DNA of 64,000 nucleotides from Hyaloraphidium curvatum. Its lineage: Eukaryota > Monoblepharomycota > Hyaloraphidiomycetes > Hyaloraphidiales > Hyaloraphidiaceae. Shown piece after piece: positions 43,749 to 53,664 of this stretch. The stretch spans positions 496,001 through 560,000 of the forward strand of contig JAIVFI010000022.1 in NCBI GenBank assembly GCA_025558095.1. The letters are read 5' to 3'. The position numbers and the translations under genes were made by a program. Positions within the stretch are counted from its first letter, which is position 1. Every line of letters starts with the position of its first letter. The notes beneath the pieces were generated by a model, which was given only the letters and a program-made list of their open reading frames with translations, was not told where the DNA came from and made no database searches.

Positions 43749-44073
43749 CGCGGGCAGGCCGTGTACGGGCGACTGCCAGCGCTCGGGAAGAAGATCCGAG
43801 GAGAGGGGGACGCAATGGCGCCGGCCCAGCCGCCGCCGCAACATCAGCCCCGTCCGTCAGCCTCGCCTTGGCATCCTCCGCCGACCGAAATGGAAGCACC
43901 TGCGGTCCTCCATGCTCTCATCGAGTTCGGGCCATCCAAGCATTCTTGATTGGGGTTATTGCGTTTGCGTAGCGTTAGAGGATCGAAGAAGAGGAATCGG
44001 CGCTTCCAGTTGCGGAGGACGGCATTGCGAGCTGGAGCAAAAGCACTTGCATCACCAATCATCCTGGTACGTG

Positions 44074-45910
44074 CTACACGATCCACTCCGAGTCCTCGTC
44101 ATCGTAATCGGCCTTGTCCCCGCCAGCGATCACCCTGCACTCGGGCCCGCAGATCCCGTCCCTCAGCGTCTCGAGCGCCCTGCCCTCGGCCCACGGCAGC
44201 CCCCTGACGTCGAGCACCTCCAGCTTCCCGAGCTTCAACGCCGCCACGAAAACCGACTGCTGCGACGCCCTGGTGCCGTCGATCCGCAGGGTGAGAAGGT
44301 TGGGGCAGGATGAGGCGATGCTCTCGATCAGTGCGGCGTCGGCGGGGCAGTCCGTCAGGCGGAGGTGGAGGAGGCGGGGGCGCTGGTGGCGGAAGAAGGT
44401 GCCGATGAGCTCGATGGAGAGGTCGTCCAGATCGGAGAGGTCCAGGGATTCGAGGTTCGCGAGGAGAGATCGGGGCAGGTCCCTGATCGGGGCGTTCTGC
44501 AGGCATAGGAAAACAAGGACTGAGCACGTTTTCGGCCACACGCGCTCTGTCCACCCAACAACCCACCACGCGCGCGCAGTAGCTCACGATGAGGGTCTTG
44601 ATCCCCGGATTGCGCCTCGCGATGCCGAGGATCGCTGAGTCGGTCACCCCCGGCATCTCCTGCAGCGCGACCTTCTCCAGGCGGATCGTCGAAAGCCGAG
44701 CAAAAGACAGGTTGGTGATCTGCGGGCAGTCGCGCAGCCTCAGCGTCGTCAGGCCGTCCAGCTTCTCCAGCGCGTGCGCGAGCCCAGCGTCCGTCAGAAA
44801 GTGCGCGCCCTCGATCGCCAGCAGCGACAGCGCGAGGCGGTCCGCGAGCGACCGCAGGTGCCTGTCGCCGAGCATCGTTTCGATTCCCGTCCCACCGCAT
44901 CCGATCGCGAGCTCCTTGAGGCCGGAGGGCACCCCGCGGGCCAACTGCACCGCCGCCTCCTCGGAAAGCCCCCCGAAGGCGCGGACCTCGAGCGAGCGCA
45001 GGAGGGGCAAGTTGCGCAGGCAGTCCCGGAGCGCGTCGGCGTCGACGGTGCGGAAGGCGATGCGGAGGGTGCGGATGCGGTTGTCGTCGCGGGAGAGGGA
45101 GAGACCGCGCAGGCAGCGGGTCGATTGGGGGCCACCCGGGTAGATCCCGTGTTCGCGTTCGTAGCGGCGCGACTCCTGGTCTTGGCGGAGCCACTCCAGT
45201 TCTTCCTTGTCGTAAAGCCCCAGGTCCTCTTCGCCGTCGGTGTAGAACTCCTCGTCCCGGTCCCAGTCCTCCCCGTCCTCCGCCTCCTCGAACGTGACAG
45301 AGCGCAGGTTCGGGAGCACCTTGACCAGGTCCGGGGCCTCGTCCCACAGCTTTTCCAGATTGATCAGCATGTTCCGCACGTGCGACCGGATCGTGCGCCT
45401 CTTTCCTGCGTCGGCGAGCGAAAGCAGCCGCTGCACCGCCGTCGGCCAACCCTTCATCGAATCTCCGACGTCCACGCAACACCAGATCCTCCTCGCGGCC
45501 GCCCAGCGCCACTGCCTGCCGACCCTGGACAGCGAGATAGCGAACTTTTGCTCCTGCTTGCAAAGAACCCCGTCCTTGTGACCGTCGCAGAGGGGTACCG
45601 CAAACGACACGATTCGCGCGACCGCCTCGTCCGGCAGCGGCACCCTCCGCAGAGGCCTCGGCGCCACGGACCCGGCTTCCCTTTTCCTCACACGGGCAAG
45701 GTAATCGTCGCGGGAAACGTGCTTGAGCAAAGAATCGATGGTCGGTTGGGCCGCATCGGAGGGCGAGCGGGTGGGGCGCCGCGCGGGGCGTTTGCGGGCG
45801 TACGAGAGCAGCTCGACTGTCTCGACGCCGTCCTCGTCGGCTGCGGCGCGGCAGAGATCCTCGGCAAGGCGCACGGAGGGGTCTCGGGGGGCGAAGGAGA
45901 GGAGGTTACC
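44074..45910 (-). CDS. F-box/LRR-type protein (intact paralogue of 33554-35301)
   Basis: One intron (44569-44497) gives 587 residues. It begins MGNLLSFAPRDPSV. An F-box-like segment is PLPDEAVARIVSFAVPL..KFAISLSRVGRQWRWAAARRIWCCVD. Leucine-rich repeats run through the rest: LPLLRSLEVRAFGGLSEEA, LKELAIGCGG, LALSLLAIEGAHFLTDAG, LTTLRLRDCPQITN, LEKVALQEMPGVTD and, after the intron, LESLDLSDLDDLSIE. The last part, KLEVLDVRGLPWAEGRALETL, and the EWIV end are nearly the same as in the paralogue. The family presents substrates to SCF ubiquitin ligases. The gene is divergent from a MYND gene 80 bp away; the same arrangement exists in mirror image at 32427-35301. Confidence 0.87.
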
Positions 45911-45990
45911 CATTTTTGCGCACGAAGGAGAAACGGTGATCGCTGAAGTCAGCCGCGCCGCCGCCGCCTTTCTCATAACTCGTCGGCGCC

Positions 45991-46872
45991 ATGGGAACGT
46001 TGGAGATCTTTTACTCGCTCAACGAGGGCTCCGAGCCGCCCGTTGGCTTTCGCGAGGTGTTGGACGCGTCGGCGTTCGCAGGCAACGAGTCGGCCATGGA
46101 GGCGCATTGTCGGTCGCGCGGCGAAGCACTGGTCAAGACGCACGCGAAGGAATGCCATGAGTGCCGCAAGCAAGCTTCGGAGAGGGCCGTCGTGAGCTCC
46201 AGGCTCGGCAGCGTTCCGGCGTTTGTGGTCGTTGTTGCCGTCTGCGGGGAGGCCGCCTGTGCAGAGAAGGCGCGAGCGACGCTCGACCTTCGTGCCCCTC
46301 AGAACGGAACGTATCCGGTGAAACTCGTCATGCGCGTCGCAACGTCGTGGCCGGCCGACGTCGCGAGCCCCGTGCTCGAGGAGGCAACTGTGCCTCAAGA
46401 GATCTTTGTTCCCGAGAACGCAATGGTCGGCGGCACAGGTCACGACCACATCTTTTCCAGGGTCGAGACGCAAGTCAGACCGATTCTGGATCAAGAAATG
46501 CGGCGCCGGCACCTACCTTGCCTCGCTTGCGGCAAGCAGAGCTCGATCTATCTCGGGGACATCAACCTCACCGCGGAGTCGTGGCCACCGATGCTTCGTT
46601 GGAACGCCGTCCCATCGTGCTCCAACGTTTCTTGCCTGCAAGCTCTGAAGAAGCGGATCAAGGGATGGACGAAGCGAAACGAAGAGGAGAGCAACCTTCC
46701 AACCGTGACTGGTAGATCCTGCGGGGCCTGCGGGCAGTTGTCGATGAACAAGAAGGACTTCCAGAGATGCTCGCGCTGCAAGCTCGTGTTGTACTGCTCC
46801 AAGGCCTGTCAGGCGAAGGACTGGCCCGAGCACAAGAAGATGTGCCGGCCCCGCAAGGATCCCATGAACTAG
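45991..46872 (+). CDS. MYND zinc-finger protein, multi-CxxC subfamily
   Basis: Single exon, 293 residues (MGTLEIFYSLNEGSEPPVGF). Conserved Cys units: HAKECHECRKQ (about 52-62), VAVCGEAACAEKA (about 81-93), a VATSWPADVASPVLEE segment, LPCLACGKQSS (about 176-186) and SCSNVSCLQAL (about 208-218). The MYND finger is SCGACGQLSMNKKDFQRCSRC then KLVLYCSKACQAKDWPEHKKMC (about 243-285). The order is the same as at 32427-33362, 48090-48992 and 50800-51710. No enzymatic domain. It probably mediates protein-protein contact through the MYND finger. It shares an 80-bp divergent promoter with the F-box-LRR gene. Confidence 0.87.
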   Translation: MGTLEIFYSLNEGSEPPVGFREVLDASAFAGNESAMEAHCRSRGEALVKTHAKECHECRKQASERAVVSSRLGSVPAFVVVVAVCGEAACAEKARATLDLRAPQNGTYPVKLVMRVATSWPADVASPVLEEATVPQEIFVPENAMVGGTGHDHIFSRVETQVRPILDQEMRRRHLPCLACGKQSSIYLGDINLTAESWPPMLRWNAVPSCSNVSCLQALKKRIKGWTKRNEEESNLPTVTGRSCGACGQLSMNKKDFQRCSRCKLVLYCSKACQAKDWPEHKKMCRPRKDPMN

Positions 46873-47089
46873 ACAGTGATCACGGAAACGACTCTGGACT
46901 CATGGCGCATATCAACAGGGAGAGCGGCGGATGTGATGGCGTGACCAATAAATGCAGAAGGCCTTGGCCGTGTTGAGCTCCCGATCGCGGATACATGGAG
47001 TCCTTTTCGTCCAATGTCGCGTCACTACGAGCTTCGGCCTACAGCTTGCCCGTTTTTCGCGCCGCGTTGCGCGCTGAAATCATGCGCAA

Positions 47090-48035
47090 TCAGAGACTGT
47101 CTGTGGTGGACCGACAGGACGCGCACGTACCCTTCAATTCCACCAAATACGTCTTGGTCCTTTCCTTCGGCGCCCCCGAGGCAAACCTCTCCGCAAGCGC
47201 GGTCATGGCTTCGACGACGGCCCGCTTCCTCTTCTCCCGGAGCGGGTCGGCCATCAGCTTCTTGGCCAGCAGCACGGAACCAGCGTCGTTGGCGTCCAGC
47301 TTTTCGGTCAGGTACCCCAGCACCTTGTCCATGAACCCGGCGGCCGGAAGCACAAAGTTTGCGAGCCCCAGGCGCTCCATGGTCTCGGCATCCATCCTGT
47401 CGCCCCACACGATGTAGGGCACCGCGCGGCGCCAGCCCATCGATTCCGGAAAGATGGACGCGATCCCTCCCTCGGGAGCGACGGCCAAGCGGCTGAACGG
47501 GATCACCATGGAGGCTTCGGTGGAGGCGATGACCATGTCCGCGACGCCGAGGAACCAGGCGGCTGCGAGGTTTGAGCTGAGTCAGATCCACGACGACTCG
47601 CGGCCTCGGCGGGGACTCCAAACCTCCGGCACCTGCCGAGGGACCATTCACGGCCATCACGAGAATCTTCCGATGGTCCACCATGTCCCGGATCACGTCG
47701 ATGGCCGTCGCGAAGCGCGTCACCCAGAACTCGCGCGCCGCGCTCTCGTCCAACCCCTCGGGGGTCGACGCCGCCAGCGACGGCAGGTCCGTCACGTCCG
47801 CGCCCGAATTGAACCCGCGGCCGTTGCCGGTCACCACCGTGACCACGGTGTCGGGGTCGCGGTCGAACGCGCGGAGGGCGCGCTTGTACTCCGACATCAT
47901 GGAGCCGCCCATCGCGTTGAGCGTCCGCGGGCGGTTGAAGCGGATGACCCCGATGCGGCCGCCGGCCGCGGTGCCGACCTCGATGTCCTTGTAGTCCGGC
48001 ATTTCGGAGTGAGGGGGCGTGGGAGACAGCATCAA
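47090..48035 (-). CDS. Enoyl-CoA hydratase/isomerase (crotonase) family protein
   Basis: One intron (47623-47563) gives 283-294 residues, depending on whether Met 48002, 48032 or 48035 is used. Crotonase features: GVIRFNRPRTLNAMGGSMMSEY (residues about 28-49), GNGRGFNSGADVTDLPSL (oxyanion-hole loop, about 69-86), VMAVNGPSAGAGAAWFLGVADMVIAST (second oxyanion loop, completed by the splice), FSRLAVAPEGGIASIFPESMG, and a C-terminal trimerisation helix. An Asp-rich or Glu catalytic pair cannot be assigned with certainty. The protein may act in peroxisomal or mitochondrial beta-oxidation; the extreme C-terminus (TDSL) is not a clear PTS1. Only about 55 bp separate its start from the divergent MYND gene. 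Confidence 0.88.
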
Positions 48036-48089
48036 GCGTCACGCTTGCGAAAGCAGCCCATCGCGCCACATCAGCGTTCCTTTCCCGCG

Positions 48090-48992
48090 ATGGAGGGCCC
48101 CGAAGTTGCCATAGACGTTCTCGATAGGCGATTTGAGAGGCCGTTCACGGTGTTCGAGGACGTGGCGCCGCTGCTGGAAGTCGTTCGGACGACCGCGAAC
48201 GCGGAAGCCGCAGAGGCGTCGATGCGGTCGCGCGTCGAAGCGGCGGTCCGCAAGTACGCCCGAGCATGTTACGTTTGTGGCGTAGAACCCGTATCGGAAT
48301 GCTGGAGCACGCTCATCTTTGCGGACAAGTCTCCTCGGTTCGTCGCGGTCGCTCTCTGCGAGAGAGCTTCTTGCCGGAACGAAGTGAAACGCATCCTGAG
48401 AGACGCGCCCGACGACCATCCGTTGCGAAGAGCTACGCAGAACGAAATCTACTCAATTGTGCTCTGCTCTCGCGTGTGCACGTCTTGGCCTGACGACTCG
48501 CTTGAGCCCTGCTTTAGCGAAAGCACCCTCGAACGCAAATTCCCGGTTCCCGGCCTCATGATGTTGGCGGAAGACAAAAGGCTCGCCATGCAGCTTCTCA
48601 AGCCTGATCTGCAAGCCATTGCCGAAGAGCTCTTTTATGCGCGACCCCGCAAGTGCTTGGGCTGCGGAGGAAAAGCAGTTGCGTACAAGGATCATTCTGA
48701 CCTAATGAGTGGAGATCCCTGGGTCTATCGATGGAGCTTGTTCCCAACGTGCTTGGCCTGCGCTACTACGATCACGAAGAAGGCAAACGCGTGGCAAAAC
48801 CACTACGATGCCGCCCGAAACTTAAACGTCAGCTTTACCTACTATTGCGCAACCTGCGGGGCTCATTCGCTCGACAAGGCACAGTTCCAGAGGTGTTCCC
48901 GTTGCAAACGTCGCCACTTCTGCTCCAGGGACTGCCAGGAGAAGGACTGGCCTGAGCACAAGAAGACTTGCAAGCCGCAAACGGACTCGTGA
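48090..48992 (+). CDS. MYND zinc-finger protein, multi-CxxC subfamily
   Basis: Single exon, 300 residues (MEGPEVAIDVLDRRFERPFT). Shared units: FEDVAPLLEVVR, ASMRSRVEAAVRKYARACYVCGVE, VALCERASCRNEV, SRVCTSWPDDSLEPCF, PRKCLGCGGKAV, PTCLACATTI. The MYND finger is YCATCGAHSLDKAQFQRCSRC, then KRRHFCSRDCQEKDWPEHKKTC. It is most similar to 50800-51710; both carry the EDAAPLLEVLR-type opening and a LDKAQF(R/Q)RCSRC core. The spacing of the upstream CxxC pairs is constant across the subfamily, so they are probably structural zinc sites. Function unknown. Confidence 0.87.
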   Translation: MEGPEVAIDVLDRRFERPFTVFEDVAPLLEVVRTTANAEAAEASMRSRVEAAVRKYARACYVCGVEPVSECWSTLIFADKSPRFVAVALCERASCRNEVKRILRDAPDDHPLRRATQNEIYSIVLCSRVCTSWPDDSLEPCFSESTLERKFPVPGLMMLAEDKRLAMQLLKPDLQAIAEELFYARPRKCLGCGGKAVAYKDHSDLMSGDPWVYRWSLFPTCLACATTITKKANAWQNHYDAARNLNVSFTYYCATCGAHSLDKAQFQRCSRCKRRHFCSRDCQEKDWPEHKKTCKPQTDS

Positions 48993-49078
48993 GAGCAGGG
49001 CAGATCGGAATTGGGAAGGGAGTGCAAATGAAAGGCAGAGATAACAATGAGACACCAACGACCGTGTTGAAAGAAGCC

Positions 49079-50553
49079 TTACGCAACCGCTCCTCCGTCC
49101 CCACCCGGGGCCCCTCCCGCATCACCTCCCGCATCCCCGCCCACCCCGTCCCCGTGGCCCCCCAAGTCCGCCCCCGGCGCCAGCCCCAACCCCGGCTGCG
49201 GCTGCGGCACGATCGGCGGCATTCCCCACCCCAACCCGGGATCCACGGCCCCCTCCCTCAGCGGCGCGTCCGCCCCCGGTACCTCGATGTACACCCCACC
49301 CCCCGCGCCCAGACCGACCTCCCCGTCCTGCAGCCTGATCCGGCCGCCGGTGAAGCACGGGAACCATTCCAGCACCGAGGAGAGGGAGGGGCAGCGCACC
49401 TCGAAGCCCTCCCACACGTCGTCGTCGTCCTCGTCGTCCATGGGCGGGGGAATGCCGGTCGCGGGGCGCTTGCAGACGGGGCAGGTGCGGCGTCGCCGGA
49501 GCCAGGGATCTGTGGGGACCGCATAGCGCCTTGGATCATTGCGTTTGCGACGATCAATGCGGATGGCACCCACCGACGCATTCCGGATGGTACCCGTGCC
49601 CGCACTCGAGCATGCGCACCGGAATGTTGGGCTTGAATTCGTCTAGGCAGATGGCGCACACGTCCTCGGCCTCCTCGTCCGCGGCCGCGAGTGCGGCATC
49701 GCCTGACGGGCCCGCGACGCGCGGGGACCCCGAGCCGCTCGACCCGCTTGGCTGTGGTGCCTGCACGCGACGGGGTTTGTACGGGACCACGGGCAGACCC
49801 TGGATCCCGCGCCATGCGCGCCGGCGGGCGCGCCAGCGTGCCGCACCCGCGAGGCAGGCGAGTGCGCCGAGGGGGAGGAGCACGGAAGCGAGGAGGAGGG
49901 GGAGCAGTTGGAACGGCGGGGCGTTGGGGAACAGGGTGACCTCGAAGTCGCGCGAGGAGGAGAGCAGGCGGAGCTCGCGGTACGAGCCCGCGCCGACAAA
50001 GACGCCGGGGATCGAGACGGCCGAGGTGTCGCCCTCGGCGTACATGGTGACGAGCGCCTCGCGGCGGTCATCGCCGACGACGATGGCTTCGAAGCCCGAG
50101 TCTTGCATTGCGATGAATTTGGCCAGGAACGGGCAGCCGCCGCGGAGCACAAGCGCGATCGGCGGGCGCGGCGTGTTCGGCAGCGAGGTGTTGAGGGGGG
50201 AGCAGCCGAGCGGGGATCCCGACGGGTCGAGCTCGTCGATCGGGAGCAGCACGCCGCGCAGGCCGTCCTCGGGCAGACGCGGGCCGAATGCGGCGATCCT
50301 TTCGGGGCGGGGCGGTCACGCGGGCGGGCGGCGGGGGGAGAACGCGGGAAAAGGCGGGGAAACGCTTGAGTCGCGGATAATAGAAACAACAGAAAGCCGT
50401 TTACCTGTCGTCCCACGTCGTGTTGTCGCCGCCGACGACCGCAAAGACCTCGGCGCGCGCGGGGGCCGCGAACGCGGCCAGGACGGCGAACGCCGTGAGC
50501 GCCGCTCGGGCCGCGCACCGTGCGGAAAGGGCTGCGCCGCGCGGGCGCGCCAT
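49079..50553 (-). CDS. PA-TM-RING E3 ubiquitin ligase
   Basis: Introns 50404-50299 and 49573-49510 give 434 residues. A signal peptide (ALSARCAARAALTAFAVLA) is followed by EVFAVVGGDNTTWDDRIAAFGP. The protease-associated domain includes CSPLNTSLPNTPRPPIALVLRGGCPFLAKFI and GFEAIVVGDDRREALVTM. One transmembrane helix lies at about 195-217 (FQLLPLLLASVLLPLGALACL). After a basic linker comes a RING-H2 finger: CAICLDEFKPNIPVRMLECGHGYHPECVD, then PWLRRRRTCPVC. The second intron splits the Asp codon between the two halves of the finger. This order is that of the RNF13/GRAIL/RMR class, which sits in endosomal or vacuolar membranes and ubiquitinates cargo on the cytosolic side. The C-terminus is Gly/Pro-rich. 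Confidence 0.92.
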
Positions 50554-50799
50554 CGTGGGGGACAGCCGGCCGGCGGGCGCGAAGCGGGGGACCGGAATGA
50601 GGCGACGGGGGCGGAGCGGAGCCGATTTTAGGTGGTCGAGCTCTAAGGGTGGGGACTCCTACGGAAAAGGCTAGCCAAAACACCCAGCAGGCCCGAGAGA
50701 CCACAAGCGCCAAGCAGGCAAGTTCTCTTATCATCAGATTGGATTACTTCGTTTCCAGACATAAGCGCGTTGCACATTGGGCAACCCTTCCACCAAGCT

Positions 50800-51710
50800 T
50801 CACTTCTTCTGCGCGGATTCATCGGGCGTCCGGCAAATCTCCTTGTGCTCGGGCCAGTCGGCGCGCTGGCACTCCTTGGAACAGTAGTAGTAGACCTTGC
50901 ACCGGGAGCACCGCCGGAACTGAGCTTTGTCCAGCGTGCGTGCCCCACATGCGGCGCAATAGAACGTGGTCGTCGTAGGCACGCTCCCGTTGGCTTCCCG
51001 CCGCTTCATCCAGCCATGCATACGCTTCGAGATCGAAGTTTGACAGGCCGAGCACGATGGATGGATGTCCGATTCAAACGTCCACGGCCATTCAGTGGTC
51101 TTCAGGGTGAGACTGTCGCTCCATCCATCCGCTTCGCTTCTGCAGCCGAGGCAAGGGCGTGGTTGGCTGTCGTAAACGTCTTCGGCGATCTTTCTCAGCG
51201 CAGGCTTCAGCAGGTCCATGGTCGGTCTTTGGTTCATGTTGAGCATCATGGCCCGGGGAACGGAGAACTCGCGCCAGGGAGTGCAATCACCGAAGACGGC
51301 TTATTCGCGCCGGTTGGCCATGAGGAGCACACGCGGACGCAAAGCATGACGGGGTAGTAGTCATGCGGTGTAGCTTGCAGCGGATGGTCCGGAGAAATCG
51401 AGAGCTCTTTCTCGACTTTGCGGCGGCACGTGTCTTTCCCGCACAGTCCTGCGGCAACGAATGCCGGAGAGCCTTGGTATAGGAACAACCCGCCGACGAA
51501 GTCCACGACGAGGCTCTTGTAGCACGAATGGCACTTTCGGGCATGCTCCATGACCGCCGCTTCGACGCGAGAGCGCATGGACGCCTCCTGCTCCCCCCTG
51601 CTCCCTTTCCGTCGCAAGACTTCCAAGAGCGGTGCCGCATCCTCAATCGCCGTGAATGGCTCCTCAGATGTCCCTGAGGGGACTATGATGGCGATTTTGC
51701 GAGACACCAT
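50800..51710 (-). CDS. MYND zinc-finger protein, multi-CxxC subfamily, one frameshift
   Basis: It starts MVSRKIAIIVPSGTSEEPFT and contains EDAAPLLEVLRRK, HARKCHSCYKSL, LCGKDTCRRKVEKEL and VRVCSSWPTGANKPSS. After a frame slip at 51250-51257 (CCC/GGGG run) it continues MMLNMNQRPTMDLLKPALRKIAEDVY, PRPCLGCRSE and SCSACQTSI. The MYND finger is YCAACGARTLDKAQFRRCSRC then KVYYYCSKECQRADWPEHKEIC. The two halves align without a gap to 48090-48992, where PGLMMLAEDKR spans the junction, so one base is missing here and no intron is involved. With that base the protein would be about 302 residues. All MYND ligands are intact. A recent mutation or assembly error is more likely than old decay. Confidence 0.8.
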
Positions 51711-51828
51711 TGCTGGACAGGAGCGATGATGTGGCGTGGCGCGACTGTTGCCGGCCACGTCATTCACCGATCGGAAACGAAACGCCCTTCCCCGCACCCC
51801 TGCAAAGACTTCCCGACCGCACGACGCA

Positions 51829-52194
51829 ATGAAGGACGACACCACCACCCTTGCCGACTTCCGCGGCGCCGTCAACATGACCACCCCCGAGCTCGAGCAG
51901 TGGCTCGCCACGCCCGAGTCGCTGCGGGTCGGGGACCACCACGGCGACCCCGTGAGCGAATCGACGGGCCACGCGATGGGCAGGCGGATCGTTGAATTGC
52001 TCGGCAAGGAGGACGATAGACGAGGGTGACTTTGCCGACATGCGCAAGGTGGTGGGGTACGTGCACCGGCATCTCGCCAGGGTGGGCCGGCGGAGGGGAG
52101 GGAGGGCTCCAAGTGGTGGTTCAGCCTCATGAACTGGGGGCACGATCCCGAGAAGGACAGATCTGATGAAGGCAGGGAGGGCGCGGATCAGTGA
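51829..52194 (+). pseudogene. DUF3140-like gene with two frameshifts
   Basis: The first frame gives VNMTTPELEQWLATPESLRVGDHHGDPVSESTGHAMGRRIVELLGKE, the N-terminal half of DUF3140 (an actinobacterial/fungal family of about 100-120 residues, function unknown). The frame then slips near 52015-52021 into GDFADMRKVVGYVHRHLA, and again near 52083-52110 into SKWWFSLMNWGHDPEKDRS. Together these recover the complete family pattern in order, so the gene is nearly whole at DNA level. No intron explains the slips; the second interval is only a G-rich run. It is either a recently disabled gene or two homopolymer errors. It is divergent from the MYND gene, about 120 bp away. Confidence 0.72.
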
Positions 52195-52248
52195 CTTGGA
52201 GGGCGTCTTCTTGAGGCTTTACATCGGCTCGCGCCGGGCGCCCCGCAA

Positions 52249-53544
52249 CTAGAGATCGCGCGTGAGAATGATGTAGCCCGAGCTTCTGCTCTCGAAAACC
52301 GTCAGCTTCTTCCCAGCCGTGAGCCTCCTCCACATCTCCCTCTCGGCGGCGTCGTGCCGGCAGGTGGTGCCCCTCACTTGCTCGATGTGCCTCACATAGA
52401 CCGACCCGTAGTCTCTCCGCAGCGCGCTCTCCAGCGCCTCCGACTGCTCCTTCGCCAGCGCGCTTCTGTAGTTGTCGATCACGAGCACCGTGGCTTGGGG
52501 CAGCAAAGAGACCCGAAGGAGGAAATCCGTCTTGCCGTACACCAGCTCCAGCTCCTCCAGGCCGCGGAGGGCGCCCAGCGTCGGCGGAAGTCGCACCGGG
52601 CGACCACGACGCTCCGTGCTGGAAAAAATGGAGAGCGCAGCGGGCCGGAAGAGGGGGTTCTGGAACAGCACGTCGGCGTGCTGGAGGTCACTCCCCTTGA
52701 GGCGCAGCTTCTTGATGGCGGACACCACGCGCGGATACGAAGGGATGCTTTCGAGAAAGGCCCGGATGTGATCGCCCGTGACTCGGAGCTCCAGCGTTTT
52801 GAGGTTCCCGGCGGCCGCGTCGAGCGCCTCCAGCGTGCGGGAGGGATCGGGGGGTGCGCACCCTTCGATCGCGAGGTACTTGACGCTCGGCGGGATGACG
52901 TCCAGAGGAATGAGCTCCGCGGACGAACAAAGCTCGAGTCGCGTCAACTTCATTTTCGAGACGAGTCCGAGGGGAGGAGAGTCGGGCTCGGCAAGGCGGA
53001 GGACCAGGCTGCGCAGTTCCTTGAAGATCGCCAGGGACGAGACGAGCCCCAAGCGCCCCCCTTCCTTTGCGAAGTCAGTGTAGCTGAGCTCCAGGTCGCG
53101 GACCAGGTGGGCGTGCTTTGGGCCGTTCTCGAGGAAGGAGCGCGACGCCACGTTCTTGGAAAGGAGCCGCGAGAAAAGCACCGGGAACGCGAGGTCCATA
53201 GTCAGACGCGACGCGACAGCGCACTCGAGAATGGTCCGTTTGCAGCCCATGGCACCGAGGGCCTTGAAGACCTCGCGGAGGAGTTCCGGCGGGAAAGCCG
53301 GGCGGGCCCCTTTCGTGCGACGGCAGCCGCCTTCGTCGCCGTGGACGCCTGCGTCGCGGCGAAACGGGGTTGACGGTGCGCTTTCATGTTTTGAAGGACA
53401 CGGCGTGAGGTTTCCCAGCCTGAGAGGGGCGATGTGCCGAAGTTTGGTGCCCGCAGGAGAAAGAGGAGCGAGGGGCGCCACCGATCCGGCGTCCCTTCGA
53501 AATCCCCGAGCCACGAACCGCGAGAAGATCGATCCGATCGGCAT
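52249..53544 (-). CDS. F-box/LRR-like protein
   Basis: Single exon, 431 residues. The first ~75 residues are basic with no clear domain; a later Met could be the start. An F-box-like segment is FPPELLREVFKALGAMG..TILECAVASRLTMDLAFPVLFSRLL (about 85-130). Leucine-rich segments follow: LVRDLELSYTDFAKE, LRSLVLRLAEPD, KLTRLELCSSAELIPL, LKTLELRVTGDHIRAF, LRGLEELELVYGKTDF. It is a different lineage from the two AMN1-like F-box genes above. It probably serves as an SCF adaptor with unknown substrate. The stop is convergent with the damaged DUF3140 gene. Confidence 0.72.
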   Translation of the reverse strand: MPIGSIFSRFVARGFRRDAGSVAPLAPLSPAGTKLRHIAPLRLGNLTPCPSKHESAPSTPFRRDAGVHGDEGGCRRTKGARPAFPPELLREVFKALGAMGCKRTILECAVASRLTMDLAFPVLFSRLLSKNVASRSFLENGPKHAHLVRDLELSYTDFAKEGGRLGLVSSLAIFKELRSLVLRLAEPDSPPLGLVSKMKLTRLELCSSAELIPLDVIPPSVKYLAIEGCAPPDPSRTLEALDAAAGNLKTLELRVTGDHIRAFLESIPSYPRVVSAIKKLRLKGSDLQHADVLFQNPLFRPAALSIFSSTERRGRPVRLPPTLGALRGLEELELVYGKTDFLLRVSLLPQATVLVIDNYRSALAKEQSEALESALRRDYGSVYVRHIEQVRGTTCRHDAAEREMWRRLTAGKKLTVFESRSSGYIILTRDL

Positions 53545-53664
53545 CCCGCCTTAGATAGAATGTTTCGTCAATGTTATTCACGCTGCTGAGCCGGATGAAG
53601 AGGAGAGGGACATCGTGTTGGCTCAAGGAGTAGAAAGAGAAGCCACCGCCTTCCGACTGCCCGT

